A DNA stretch of 36,521 nt, taken from the NCBI GenBank assembly GCA_021464525.1, contig JADRCO010000352.1, positions 1-36,521 of the forward strand, given 5' to 3'. Below are positions 10,904 to 22,317 of this stretch, piece after piece. The notes beneath the pieces were generated by a model. That model made no database searches and was not told where the DNA came from. It worked only from the letters and a program-made list of their open reading frames with translations. Every line of letters begins with the position of its first letter. The first letter of the stretch is position 1. This DNA is from Rhizophagus sp. LPA8_4_AMF (lineage: Eukaryota > Glomeromycota > Glomeromycetes > Glomerales > Glomeraceae). The translations under genes were made by a program, and so were the position numbers.

Positions 10904-12966
10904 ATGTCTCGACCTCTACGTGGTAGAGGAGTAAATTTAGGGGGAGGGAATGGCAAAGGAGTTAATCGAGGAAATTACGGAGGAAATAGTGGAAAAGGGC
11001 ACGGTGGTGGCGGTCATGATGATAGGGGACAAAAAGGATCTAACTCCTTCGTCAACAAATCTAGTAGTGGGAGATCTCAAACAGGAAATAACTATTATTA
11101 TACCTACGAAAAATCTACTCATTATGTTCGTAATGACAATCCAATTGTAAAATTATCGAGATCATTGTCTAATGTTCTTCGACATAATGCAGTCAAAGAA
11201 GGATTAAAAATTCAACCAGATGGATTCGTCAACGTAGATGAGTTGGTAAGCAATATAAAATTTAATTTTTATTGTAGTTCTTTATGTTTGTAGTATTTTA
11301 ATATTACTCTAATTGCCATAAACATTAATTAAATTTTTTATAGAGGAGATTACCTAGATTTAGAGGAACAACATTTGAAGATATACAACGTGTTGTAAAA
11401 GAAAATGATAAACAAAGATTTACTCTTTCGGAAAAAAAATCTGAAAGTGGTGAATATAAATGGTGGATTAAAGCTAATCAAGGACATTCTCTTGACGTAT
11501 GTATCTTTTAATGTATGATTTTTAACATTTTTAATTTTTTATAAAAATTTTTTTTTTTAAAAAAATGTTCTTAGGTGGTTAAAGACTTGGAATTGGTACC
11601 AATAACAGATCCATCAGAAATTCCTCAAGTTATACATGGAACTTATTTAGAAAGTTGGCGAAAAATAGGTAAGCATTATTATTATTATTTTTTTTTTAAA
11701 TAAAAAAAAAATTATTTTAAAGATGAATTAATATTTAAACTTAATTTAATTTAGAATCACATGGTCTTTCTAGAATGAATCGTAACCATATACATTTTGC
11801 TGTCGGAAGATTTGGAGACGCAAATGTAACAAGTGGTATGAGAGCAAGTTGTGATGTATTTATATACGTTAATGTTTCTAAAGCCATGTCAGGTACTTTC
11901 TTTTGATGATGATTATTATTATTATTTATTTTATATATAATTATTTTACTAAATATTATTTATTTTATATATAGACAATATAACATTTTCTAAATCTACT
12001 AATGGAGTAATACTTACAGAAGGAATTAAAGGAATATTGGAAAAAAAATATTTTTTGAAAGTTGTTGATAAAGATGGCAAAGTTTTATATGAAGACAACG
12101 ATGATAAGAATGTTAAAGGAAATAATGTTAATAAGAATGTTGAAGGAAATAATGTTGATAATAAGAACGTTACCGGAAGTAATGTTAATAATAAGAACGT
12201 TGCCGGAAATAACGTTGATATTAAAAGTACTGATGGGAATAATGTTAATAACCAGAATGTCGATGGAAACAATATTAATAATGATGCTAATAATAAAAAT
12301 GGTAATGAAAATAATAAGGGCAATAACGATAACAAGGTTAATAACGCTTGGGATAACACTAATCTTAAAATCAAGAATCCTGTCGGTACGAATGTTAATA
12401 AGGGGAATAGCGTCGCTTGGGATAACAATAATGATAAAATCAAGAGTTCTGTCGGTACGAATGTTAATAAGGGGAATAGCGTCGCTTGGGATAACAATAA
12501 TGATAAAATCAAGAGTTCTGTCGGTACGAATGTTAATAAGGGGAATAGCGTCGCTTGGGATAACAATAATGATAAAATCAAGAGTTCGGTTGGTACGAAT
12601 TTTAACAAGGGGAATAGTATCGCTTGGGATAACAATAATGATAAAATCAAGAATCCTATCGGTACGAGCGTTAAGGGGAATAGTACAGCTTGGGATAACA
12701 CTAATCTTAAAATCAAGAATCCTGGAAGTACGAATGTTAACAAGGGGAATAGTACCGCTTGGAATAGCAATAATGATAAAATCAAGAGTTCTGTCGGTAC
12801 GAATGATAACAGAAACAAGATTGTCGAAAATAATAATAAGAATGTTGATAGAAATAACTATAGTAATAATAGACAGAATGATAACAATAAGAGGAAGAAT
12901 GATAACAAGGATGGTGTTGAAGGGAAGAGAAAATTTTCGTATGCAGATGTAGCGAAACGACAATAA
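10904..12966 (+). CDS. TPT1: tRNA 2'-phosphotransferase with long Asn-rich repeat tail
   Basis: Five exons: 10904-11245, 11344-11496, 11575-11668, 11755-11892 and 11975-12966, giving 572 residues. The enzyme (yeast Tpt1, bacterial KptA) uses NAD+ to remove the 2'-phosphate left at the splice junction of ligated tRNAs. Residues 1-60 are Arg/Gly-rich and disordered. The catalytic core spans about 80-285 and keeps the family tetrad: Arg93-His94 (VLRHNA), Arg139 (DKQRF) and Arg226 (SGMRASCD), with QGHSLD, HGTYLESW and HGLSRMNRNHIHF. After residue 285 comes a roughly 285-residue tail of 11-residue NKNVxGNNVN repeats and then 23-residue KGNSxAWDNNNDKIK repeats. It ends KFSYADVAKRQ. The core is about the usual size; the tail more than doubles it and looks like a recently expanded disordered region. 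The gene is divergent from the MPLKIP-like gene. Confidence 0.93.
12106..12290 (+). repeat. 33-bp coding minisatellite
   Basis: About five degenerate copies of a 30-36 bp unit encoding variants of NKNVxGNNVN. It lies in the last exon of the tRNA 2'-phosphotransferase gene, upstream of the 69-bp array. All length changes are multiples of three. Confidence 0.75.
12346..12805 (+). repeat. 69-bp coding minisatellite
   Basis: About seven copies of a 69-bp unit, with copy starts at about 12391, 12460, 12529, 12598, 12667 (a shortened unit), 12733 and 12802. Three neighbouring units are nearly identical, which implies recent duplication. The unit has few stops in any frame, so four frames are open through the array. 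Confidence 0.9.
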
Positions 12967-13898
12967 TTTTCTTTGTTAATTTATATATATTTTATTATTT
13001 TTTTATTTAAAGTATTTAGAACTGTCTGGATACTGTATTTGTATTTAGCCAATAAAAATTACAAATAATAACCTCGCTAATTTCAGCTGTTGTTGAATTT
13101 GACTGATTAGCTTTTACCCGTTACAGTGATTGGAAAGCCAAGATCATCGTCCACAGTTCCCCTATAAAGGCTAAGCCACAAACGGAATTTGATTCGGAAA
13201 TGTTCCTTTTTATCACCGGTCATGAATGCGAAGCGGCCGAAATTATAATTTCCTCACATTTACTATTACACTCTAGCTTCTAACACTTTAATTTTGTTAA
13301 ATAAATAAACATATATAAACGTTTTCGAATATGCAAAAGCACAGCCAACAGCCAAGAGAAAATATGATTCCGGAAAATTATTTTACATAAAGGGGATGTA
13401 ATACATATATCAAACATTACATGCAGTTTTAAAATAAGAAACCAAAATAGAGCAATCTTCGGGGGAAAAAATCATTTTTTTTGTTTGGGAGAGAAAAAAA
13501 AATTTTTAGTCTGAGAGTTAACTTAATTTGACGAAGAAATTAATAAATATCCAGTATTTTTAGCATGTTTCGATTTTTTATACCCATTTACAGTAAAAGT
13601 TAAAATATTAATTATTCTGTTTCGGGAAACAGATTTATGCTAAGCTAAGCAATAAAAAAATTTTTTGTACATTCGGATGATCGAGCCTCAATTTGTCAAA
13701 TAATAATATAATATAAACATAATAATAATTGAACGCGTATATCCGAGAGGGGGTATATTTATTTAAGGATTTAAGGATCCTTTTTTTTTTAAGAAAACAA
13801 AAAACAATTCCAAGTTATATTTCTTTTATCATTCAATCTCTTCTATTATAGAAAAATTTTTTTTGATATATTGCCTTTGATTCGAATTTTAGAAAAAA
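12967..13898. other. Intergenic region
   Basis: About 930 bases between two same-strand genes. A block at about 13080-13260 has more G and C than its surroundings and shows no open frame of note; I cannot name it. The rest is AT-rich, with A/T runs close to the next ATG. Confidence 0.4.
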
Positions 13899-15229
13899 AT
13901 GTCGAGACAGAGACCCACTGAAGGTGAAGGTGGAAGATATTCATATGATAATAGTAAATATGGTGATGAAGAAGAACTTTTGCAATCGCATCCTCAACAA
14001 GAATATCTTCAGCAACAGCAATATTATCCACAATATCAACAATATCCACAGCAACCACCGACACCTCGACAATATCCTCATCAACCATCAAGTGTTTCAC
14101 CTTTTCAACAATCTTTACCACCAAGACAACCTACTCCACCTCAAAAATTTTCGAATAATAATTCATTTCTTGATGATAGTGAGTCATATGCAGATGAAGA
14201 AGGTACAGGACAAAGTCATGTACATAAAGATGGATGGTTATTTAGACCACCTGAAAATGGACACGTTATAACCAAAGGTGAAATAATTAGCAGAATTATT
14301 CAATATTATGAGGTATGTACAATTTTATTTTTTTTAATATTTTGTAAAGAAGAATCAAATTTAATCAATTCTTCCTTCTGTTTCCTATCAAGATGTTTGC
14401 GGTAAATGTATTTTTATTAGGATATAATGTATTAAAAGATGCAAAATTAGGAGTGGATGGAAGTACCGAAAAAAATTTTTTAGTGGACGCATGTGGAGAT
14501 AGGTTTCATATTGAGCAATTTGATTATTGTGCAGCGTCGAGATTATTTTGGGGATTAATCGGAGGAGCAATAATATATTTCATATTTACATCAATAGTAG
14601 CATTTGCACTTTCAATTGAATTAAGACGTAAAGGATATTACTCTTCATTTACGGCTTTATGGCATTCACCAGCATTTTTATTATGTTTTTTTTATCCACA
14701 AGAAAAAAGAGTTGATATTTTAAGCATACCTAATAAATTCGTAGGGTTAAGTTTATGGACTAGAAGTCATGTACATAGAATTAGTTTAGCCATTTATTGT
14801 GCCATTTGTTCCATTTTAATTCTAGTTTCTTTAAATAAAGGGTGAGTACAATTGGAAAAAAGTCAAAAAAAAATTATTTCTTTTTAAAAAAAAATTTTTT
14901 TTTTTTTTTTTTAATAGAACTGCTGAAACTGCCAAAATCGAAGGTGAAGGTTTAAATAAGGGAATACATAGATGTACGTATAATTTTACATTTTGATTTA
15001 CATGTGTATATAATATATATATTGTGTATGTAAATATTAAATTATCTTTTCTTTATATTTTTAAGACTATAATCCATATTTAATTCCTTATTATTTGGCA
15101 TTATATATTTTTTCAAAAACGCTTGTAAATATGTTGCTTACAATTATTCAAGATAAAGATATTAGGAATAGACCAGAACGTATAGGTCAACATTATCTTG
15201 CTATCAAAGGTGATAAGATCATCAATTGA
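13899..15229 (+). CDS. Four-span membrane protein with Pro/Gln-rich N-terminus, unknown function
   Basis: Four exons: 13899-14312, 14393-14841, 14918-14973 and 15066-15229, in phase, 360 residues. Residues 1-100 are Gln/Pro/Tyr-rich low-complexity sequence, probably cytosolic. KDGWLFRPPENGHVITKGEI follows. Four hydrophobic segments can be seen: after LFWGLIGGAIIYFIF, around TALWHSPAFLLCFF, around SLAIYCAICSILILV, and around LIPYYLALYIFSKTLV. Between the first exon boundary and the first span there is an extracellular or lumenal-like loop with two cysteines (VDACGDRF, DYCAASR). I do not recognise the family. The ATG at the start of exon 2 is an internal Met and not a separate start, because the acceptor and phase join it to exon 1. 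Confidence 0.75.
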
Positions 15230-16484
15230 TCATGTGAAAAAACAAAAATGAAAAATGACAATATATATATATATATATATATAAAAGAAGAGAAAGGAGT
15301 TTTATGAAAGAAGTTTTGAAAGAAAAAAAGAATATAATTCTCTTTATTTACTTATTTATTTATTTATTATTTGATTTCTAAAAAAAAGATTTGTAATTTA
15401 ATTGTGAAACTTTAATTAGAACTAACGATGTATATAATATTAAAAGTAAAATTAATTTAATAAATGAAATAAAATTTTTTTTTTCCAGAAAATTGGGACG
15501 CGAATTTGCTGATCAAAAAAATTTTCGTCATACATCCCCCATTTTTTCTTAAAAGATCCCCCTGTTTGTTTGTTTATCCCCCTAAAATGTTCAAACCAGG
15601 GGATGTTAAACAAAGACGGTCCAAACTTCCAAACTTACATTAATATGGTAAAAAAAAAATAAAAATAAAAAAAAAGCGCAAATAAAAAGTATGTAGTCTG
15701 AAAAAAATTTTTTTATGATTCGATTGATTCGATTTGTGTAATTGATTTTGTGTAATGTAGATGGGAAAATTTTCAGATCTGCAATCCCGCATATCCGCAA
15801 ATTCCGCAAATTCCGCAAAAAATTGTATCAACGATAGCGCGTTAAATTAAAAATTAATATACTGTATTTACTTGAACGCGTATATTTTCATATTTATAAA
15901 ACGAAGGTTAAGAAAGTCAAGAAAATCAAGGATTAGTAATATTACTTCATTTTTTCTTAATAATTTGATACTTTATAATTAAATTGAATATTAGGTATTA
16001 AATATTATTACAATCAAGCTTGCTTTTAACATATTTTTTTTTCTTTTTACAGAATAAATGTAAATAAAAACTTAATACTTTAAGACAGTAATCGAAAGAT
16101 CTTTGAATGTACGAATTGTATGCATTATTTTCAAAAACATTATTATTTTTATTTTTTGCGTGAAAGAAAATTGAGTAATAAGAAGACTTTAACGAGAGAG
16201 AGAAGGAAAATATGGATTAATGAAGGAAAACCCTAAAAATTTGTATTTTTGAATTATGAATAGGAGTAAAAGGATGTATATTTGATGACGCGTATTTTGA
16301 TATATTGGTGAAATAATAATTTAATTTTATGGAATGAGTGCCTGAAATAGAATGTAATATTATGAAATTAGTACGAAAAACAGACAAGGAAAGATAATTT
16401 ATGATCTTTTTATTTAACATAATAAAAAAATTGAAAGAATGAAAAAATTTTCTGAATAATCTCTAAATAAAATAAATAAAATGA

Positions 16485-16560
16485 AAGAATGAATTTAGAA
16501 TGTGAATGAATATGAATGTAGAATGAATGTAGAATGAATTTAGAATGAATGTAAATGAAA
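16485..16560. repeat. GAATGTA/GAATGAAT short tandem repeat
   Basis: About six imperfect copies of a 10-12 bp unit around TAGAATGAATG. It is non-coding, between two plus-strand genes. Confidence 0.7.
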
Positions 16561-17107
16561 AGTTTTAGAGCAATTACTTCTAAATGTAATAATAAACGAA
16601 ACTAATTACTTATCATTACCCTTGTCAAGGTCAAACTTTCTATCAAACCTCTTTCAGGCTGTCACAGGTTTTCTTTGGGACTAACGGGACTAACTAAATA
16701 TTAAGTTATTTTAATTTCATTACATAATTCACGTGGGATCGTATTAATTGGGGATATTAAATGAGTATTAAATAATCAATGAAATTATAAAAGGTTAAAT
16801 TGTATTTTCCAATTGCGAAAGTCCATGAAATCTTAAACCTCAGGAGATTTCTCCTGATAGTTGTTTATGAGTAAAAAAAAAGTAGTTTAGAATATGCCTA
16901 AAGAAGAATGAAACAGCCTGGATTCACACGGATGTCGGGACCACGGAAGAGAAAGTATGCTGACCATCCGACATTACGTTTAACCAATATTACTATTCAT
17001 AAGTTATGTTGAACGAGCGCACGGCTGTCAAATAATGCAGTGAGACAGTGAGACAGTTAACTCCGGTCGATCAAATATTATGGATCCAAAGATTTAATGA
17101 ACCCGAG

Positions 17108-17155
17108 ACAAATGGAACGATAGATGGAACAAATGGAACAAATGGAACAAATGGG
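17108..17155. repeat. 9-bp AAATGGAAC tandem repeat
   Basis: Four to five copies of AAATGGAAC, one interrupted by GATAGATGG. It is non-coding, about 490 bases upstream of the histone ATG. Confidence 0.7.
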
Positions 17156-17646
17156 AGTGGTCGAGACGACATCTGATAACGTGTTTGTTCGATATAATTA
17201 AATATATTTATTATATAATAATGATTATTATAAGGCGTGTGTAAAATTAATTAAAAAAAAACTTACCGTATAATTTCTTTCTACGCGAGATATCTTATTT
17301 TTACCAATTAACGTAAGTTTATGAAAAAAAGGAAACTATTTTTATGTAGTGTTATAAACAGATATTTTATTTATAGAAGTTTCAATGATTATCAAATTAT
17401 TTCAAAAATTTTCAAAAAAATTTTGATTGTTTTCTACAGTAAAACTTAGTTGGTTTGTTTTATAGACCCCAAAATTTTATAACAATGAAATTAATTAATT
17501 AGTTTATTCGATTTTTTTTTCTCACAAATTAGATAAATATATATTTTTTTTTATTTTTTTTGTTATATAAACATAAAGAAAAAGTTCTTTTATTTTTTTT
17601 TTCTTAAAAATAAATTTTCTTTTCCTTCTCTCTGAGTAAAATAAAA

Positions 17647-18519
17647 ATGTCTGAAAAAGAAGCAACAGGAAGACCTTCTCGTGCAAGACAAACTGAAAAT
17701 ACTGCACCAGCTGCAACTGGAAGTGGTGAAGAAGCAGCTTCTGGTGGAAAATCTAAAGTCAGTCAAAAAAAAGTATTTCTAAAAAAAAATAAAGAAAAAA
17801 AAAAAATAATAAATAAATAAATAAATAAATAATGAATTATTATAAAAAAGGAATAAGTTTTTTTTGACAATATGTAAATATATATTTTTTTTAACTACAC
17901 TAGAAAAAAGGCGGAAAAGGAGGTGCAAAAGCTGCTACAACATCAAGTACATCAAAAATATCAAAGAGCATTAAAGCAGGTTTGGTCATTTTTTTTTTTA
18001 AAAAAAATAGAGTTGTTCTTATTAAAAAAAAAATTGATGAAATTTAATTTTTTAAAAAAAAAATTTTTTTTTTCTTCTTTTTTTAAAGGGTTGACATTTC
18101 CAGTTGGTCGTATGGCAAGATTATTGAAAAAAGGAAGATACGCAGATAGAATAGGTGCAGGTGCACCAGTATATTTAGCAGCAGTAATAGAATATTTAAC
18201 AGCAGAAGTATTAGAATTAGCGGGAAATGCTGCGCGGGATAATAAGAAACAACGTATTATACCAAGACATTTACAATTAGCTATACGGAATGATGAAGAA
18301 TTAAACATTCTACTAAGACATGTACATATAGCTGAAGGTGGTGTTTTACCTAATATTCATGCTGAATTATTACCTAAGAAGAAAGGTAGCGAGAGAGCCA
18401 AGCCCACACCTACCGTTACTAGTGCTACTGGTGCGAGTGGGGGTGCTTCTCAATCAAAAAAATCTACTAAAGGTGCTAAAACTACTGCTGCTCCTTCTTC
18501 TTCTGGTGGTAAAGCGTAA
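17647..18519 (+). CDS. Histone H2A variant with extended N- and C-terminal tails
   Basis: Three exons: 17647-17757, 17904-17979 and 18089-18519, giving 205 residues. The first donor is ambiguous: GTCAGT at 17758 or GTATTT at 17773, both in phase; the second adds five residues. The histone fold starts at Gly63 ([16 protein letters not shown]) and aligns without gaps to canonical H2A through LLPKK (about 160). The acidic patch is kept (Glu97, Glu102, Glu105, Asp131-Glu133). The N-terminal tail is about 41 residues longer than in human H2A, and the C-terminal tail adds about 45 Ser/Thr/Gly/Lys/Ala-rich residues. Changes in the docking region include [11 protein letters not shown]. There is no terminal SQ-acidic motif as in H2A.X and no H2A.Z signature. 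Introns and the absence of a neighbouring H2B suggest a replication-independent variant rather than a bulk histone. Confidence 0.9.
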
Positions 18520-19525
18520 GATGTTATTGTTATATTAATTGAGAAAATTTTATATTGAGCGGGAGATGTAAATTGGTTTGTTCGTTAATAATTCTTTTAG
18601 TTTATTATTTCCATATATATCATGTTTATTTTTTTACAAATCCTGGTTTCTGTATTACAAAGAAAATAACATTAAACCTAATAGAATTATGAAAATATTA
18701 AATAAAATTTTACTTTTTTGATCTGGTGAAACATTTGTAACGTTTGCATCACGTGAAAGTATCAGTAATGTTAGCATATGGCGATATTAGGCTTCGAAGC
18801 AAATCTAAACAGCATCGGAAAAGGTTTTGGTCGTATTACACAAACTATATCCAGGGACCAAAATACGCTCGGTGGGACGAATTTGTAATTATGCATAATT
18901 TGTTAAACGATAAATTTGAATAAGTATTAACATGGATATATTGGGAGAAAATATAGAAAATATCAACATATCATGTGATTATGTTGAAAATTTACAATGA
19001 ATGATTAAAATGACATGATACACGAAATAATTCATAATGTTAATACTATAAAGAGCATAGATAGTATAGATTTCAATAGGATCGATATGATCATATGTGA
19101 TGTACGCGTGAGTTGCGTGAATCGTTAATTAAAACTTTAATGTGGGGCGATCAAGTAAATTGTAGTAAAAAGGAAGGGAATTTGGTAACAAAAAGAAATA
19201 TATTTTTAAAATGATTATTTTAATATTAAGTTACACGTCGCTCCGTGCATAAGTTCAGCATTAATCCCTCATGTTATAATAGTAATTTAAAGAAATAAAA
19301 AAGGAATTTCTCAGAATATATGTATATGATCCTATGATTTTACCAACTGATATTTAAACATGGGGTTTTGTACTTTCTTTAACTTTTTTTAAAGAATTTT
19401 TTAACAATTATAAAGTCATTTATTTAGTTGCCAGGTGCAACTTCTTTTAAGTAACACGCATCTTTCCTTACTTTTCCTAAATAACACCTTTCCCTTTTTA
19501 ACATACCCAGAATCAAACTTTAATA
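18520..19525. other. Intergenic region
   Basis: About 1 kb between the H2A variant and the secreted-protein gene. A block around 18740-18900 is less AT-rich and lacks an open frame. Just before the next ATG there are pyrimidine-rich stretches of the kind seen in fungal promoters. No RNA gene was recognised. Confidence 0.45.
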
Positions 19526-20243
19526 ATGAAGTTCTCTCTCATTTACGTTATTGTTCTCTTAACTCTCTCAGCTAATGAAGTTTTATCAAATATTTGTAAG
19601 AATAAAAAAAGATTAAGTGATGGTACACAAATTCGGAAAGGATCTTGTTCTAAAACCATCCAAGGAGAAATTCCAGCTGTTAACAAAATGACTTCAACAT
19701 TGATCACTTCCCCAAAGAGTGAAGCAGTTTTGAAAGCTAATAAACCATTTAGTGTTGATATTTCAGTTAGTCATTTGTCAACTGGGCACTTTAGTGATCC
19801 AGACCATGAATATTATACTAAACCACAATCACTTAGTAAAGGTGTAATAAAAGGTCATACACATGTTACTATTCAACAGCTTGATGATGATCACCCTCCA
19901 AATGCCGAAAAATTTGTGTTCTTTGAAGGAGTAAATGCGGGAGCCAAAAAGGGTCGTTTATCCGTTGATGTCGTTAGAAAGGATGGCACTCCAGGTTTAC
20001 CTGCTGGTAGATTTAGAATTTGTACCATGGCTGGTTCTTTCAGTCATCAGCCTCTACTTATGCCGGTCGCTAAAAGAGGTAAGAAAGTTTATGAGTATTT
20101 ATCTATTTTATTTATTTTTTAAAAAACTGGTTATTTAAAAATCTTAAAATATAGGTGCTCAAGACGATTGCATAAGAATTACTGTTAAGAAAGGAAAAGG
20201 AAAAAAAGGAAAAAGTAAGGATGAAAAAAAAGATAAAAATTAA
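19526..20243 (+). CDS. Small secreted protein, fungal family of unknown function
   Basis: Two exons, 19526-20078 and 20155-20243, in phase, 213 residues. Residues 1-21 form a clear signal peptide (Lys, a hydrophobic core, cleavage near VLS-NIC). The mature protein has four cysteines (24, 41, 166 and 190), enough for two disulfides that would tie the N-terminus to the C-terminus. The most distinctive motif is VIKGHTHVTIQQLDDD (107-122), followed by FFEGVNAG and AGRFRICTMAGSFSHQP. This resembles conserved secreted proteins found in several fungal lineages, whose function I do not know. The last 20 residues are Lys/Gly-rich and strongly basic, which is odd for a mature secreted protein and could bind wall or nucleic acid polymers. 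No transmembrane segment or GPI signal is seen. Confidence 0.85.
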
Positions 20244-20988
20244 TCTAAAAGTAACTATTAAAGAAGACAATAGGAGTAAAGAAAATGCAAAGGTAAATAT
20301 GAAAAAAATAGGAGGACTGGTTCAAAAAAAAGATAGGTACTGACAAAAAAATGTAATTTATTAGTTAGTTAGTTACTCTTTACATGTTGCGCCGCAACTA
20401 AGAAACGAATAAATTTAAATTTTAATAGTATATTACGTGATACAACTTTTGTTTGCCGTTATTTCGTCATTACAATTAAAATTGGGAAAGATATTAAAAG
20501 AGAAAAAAAAATTTTTTTTTTTTTAAAAAACAATGCTATTTTAGTGCATATACCCATAAAATATAACAATAAACTTCCCATAAAGTATAACAAATAAATT
20601 AATTTACTTCATCTAATCTTGGCATTCATAATTAACTGAAGATTAGAATTATCAGCGAAACCCTTAATGCTGTAACTTAACAATCTCGCGTTAATATTCA
20701 AACTTTATTTAAAATTCCCTATTTATAGTTAGAACATTTGATCTGACGAACGAATTGGAAATTTAGAAGCAAAAAAAAATGAAATTTTGAAATTGGAAAA
20801 TTGAATGAGAATAGGAAAGAATGAATTATCGGCCTTTTTTTACATCTTTATTCCGGCATAATATAATTAATTACGTTCTGAATAGATGATATTGGTTACC
20901 AATGAAATCATTTGTTGAATGACGATCAATTGGAAATTATTTAAACTACAACTTGTTTCATCAGCTTCCCTGTTAAAATATTTACATA
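20244..20988. other. Intergenic region
   Basis: About 745 AT-rich bases between two plus-strand genes. The phrase CCCATAAA(A/G)TATAACAA occurs twice in close succession at about 20550-20595. Nothing else is recognised. Confidence 0.45.
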
Positions 20989-22317
20989 ATGTCAGATACT
21001 ACTCCTACGAACTATCATAAACTTTTACTTATATTCATTCATGGCTTTAAAGGTGATGATCATACTTTTAAGGTTTGTTTTTTAATTAAAAACTATCTTT
21101 CTTCCTATTTTTGGTCTTTGCGGTTACACGGTTACACCATTTTTTACATAAAAAAAATTTTAGGATTTCCCAGTTCGTCTTCAACATGCACTAACAGAAA
21201 CCATACAAAGCGTAGAAGCAGAACCACTAATTTATCCTCGATATGAAACTCGAGGAGACTTAAAAAAAGCTGTTGAGATGTTTTGTTTATGGCTAGAGGG
21301 AGTCGTTGAGGAAAAAGAAAAGCAGATAAATGGTAAAGGTGATGTTTGGGTGTGCTTAGTTGGCCATTCTATGGGAGGTATTTTAGGTAAGTTTGAAATG
21401 TTTTTTCTTATCAAAAGAAAAAATGAGTATTTTTACTAATATTTTATTTTATTTATTTAATAGCCGCAGATGCAATTTTAAAATATAAAAATCAGACGGA
21501 AACACGTCCACCGAAAATAATTGGATTACTTGCATTTGACACTCCATATTTTGGGGTAGATAATAATGTTTTTAGCAAGACTGCATTATCACGAGCTAAT
21601 AAAGTTAAACAAACTGTAACCGGTTCTTATACTTTCTTATCAAGTGCTGCTTCAACTGGAGGATTTTTTGCTTCTCAAACGACTACTAAAGCCGTTGAGA
21701 CTGTAGGCAAACCACCATCTTCTCCATCTTCAGGATGGGGAAAATGGGGTTTAGCGCTTGGTGTGACAGCTGGGCTTGCTGGTGTTGCTGCTGCTGGTGC
21801 TGCTTATTATAATAAAGACTTAGTTAGTCAAGGTGCCGAATACCTGGGAAGTCATGTTGAATTTGTTGGTGTTTTATTTAATCCTTCTGAATTAGTAGAA
21901 AGGTAATATAAACTTATATTTGAAAAAAAAGTTTTCTAAATATTTTTTTATGACTAAATTATTTTGATCTTATAGGATTAATAATTTGCTTAAAATAGAT
22001 GATTGTCTCTTTCGTTGTTATTATACTGAAGTAAGTTAAATGATTTTTTTTTAAAAAAATAAAAATATTACATATACTGAAAATTTTTATTGATATTTTA
22101 GATTCCACCGGGAGGCCAATATAAAGACACAAGAACATTCATTAAATTACCACCATCAGATGTGAAGACTTATTTTTCAGCTCTTACAAGTATGAATGAA
22201 GATGAAATTGATGCTCATATTTCTATATTTCATCCAGATCAGACAAATGGTTTAGATGATATTGCTTTAAAGGAAATAATTGAGATTGTGAATAAATTTG
22301 TAAAAGTTAATGTCTAA
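20989..22317 (+). CDS. DUF676-like alpha/beta serine hydrolase (lipase-like)
   Basis: Five exons: 20989-21072, 21164-21386, 21464-21902, 21976-22030 and 22102-22317, giving 338 residues. LIFIHGFKGDD (about 14-24) is the strand-loop that forms the oxyanion hole. LVGHSMGGILAAD carries the nucleophile Ser97 in a G-H-S-M-G elbow. LLAFDTPYFGV is the expected strand after the elbow. His in DAHISIFHPDQTNGL near the C-terminus is a plausible catalytic His. A Gly/Ala-rich hydrophobic segment (GLALGVTAGLAGVAAAGAAYY, roughly residues 190-210) lies between the two halves and could insert into or sit on a membrane. Fungal members of this group are uncharacterised putative lipases. The substrate is unknown; an acyl ester is inferred. 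Confidence 0.88.

Larger units (their letters stand above)
15230..17646. other. Long intergenic region with simple repeats
   Basis: About 2.4 kb without a credible gene. It holds an AT microsatellite (about 15260-15284), three spaced ATCCCCC motifs (about 15532-15582), a TCCGCAAA cluster at 15787-15820, a GAATGTA/GAATGAAT short repeat (about 16485-16560) and an AAATGGAAC 9-mer repeat (about 17108-17155). A more balanced block around 16905-17090 is unexplained. The last 150 bases are T-rich promoter sequence of the histone gene. Confidence 0.5.

Noticed and set aside
11949..12963. Long open frames in three additional frames across the tRNA 2'-phosphotransferase tail
   Set aside because: They exist only because the tandem unit lacks stops in several frames. 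Their products are Leu/Ile/Phe-rich repeats, and the real frame continues the catalytic core.
14393..14845. Separate gene starting at the Met of the second exon of the membrane protein
   Set aside because: The Met codon directly follows an acceptor and the phase joins perfectly to the upstream exon.
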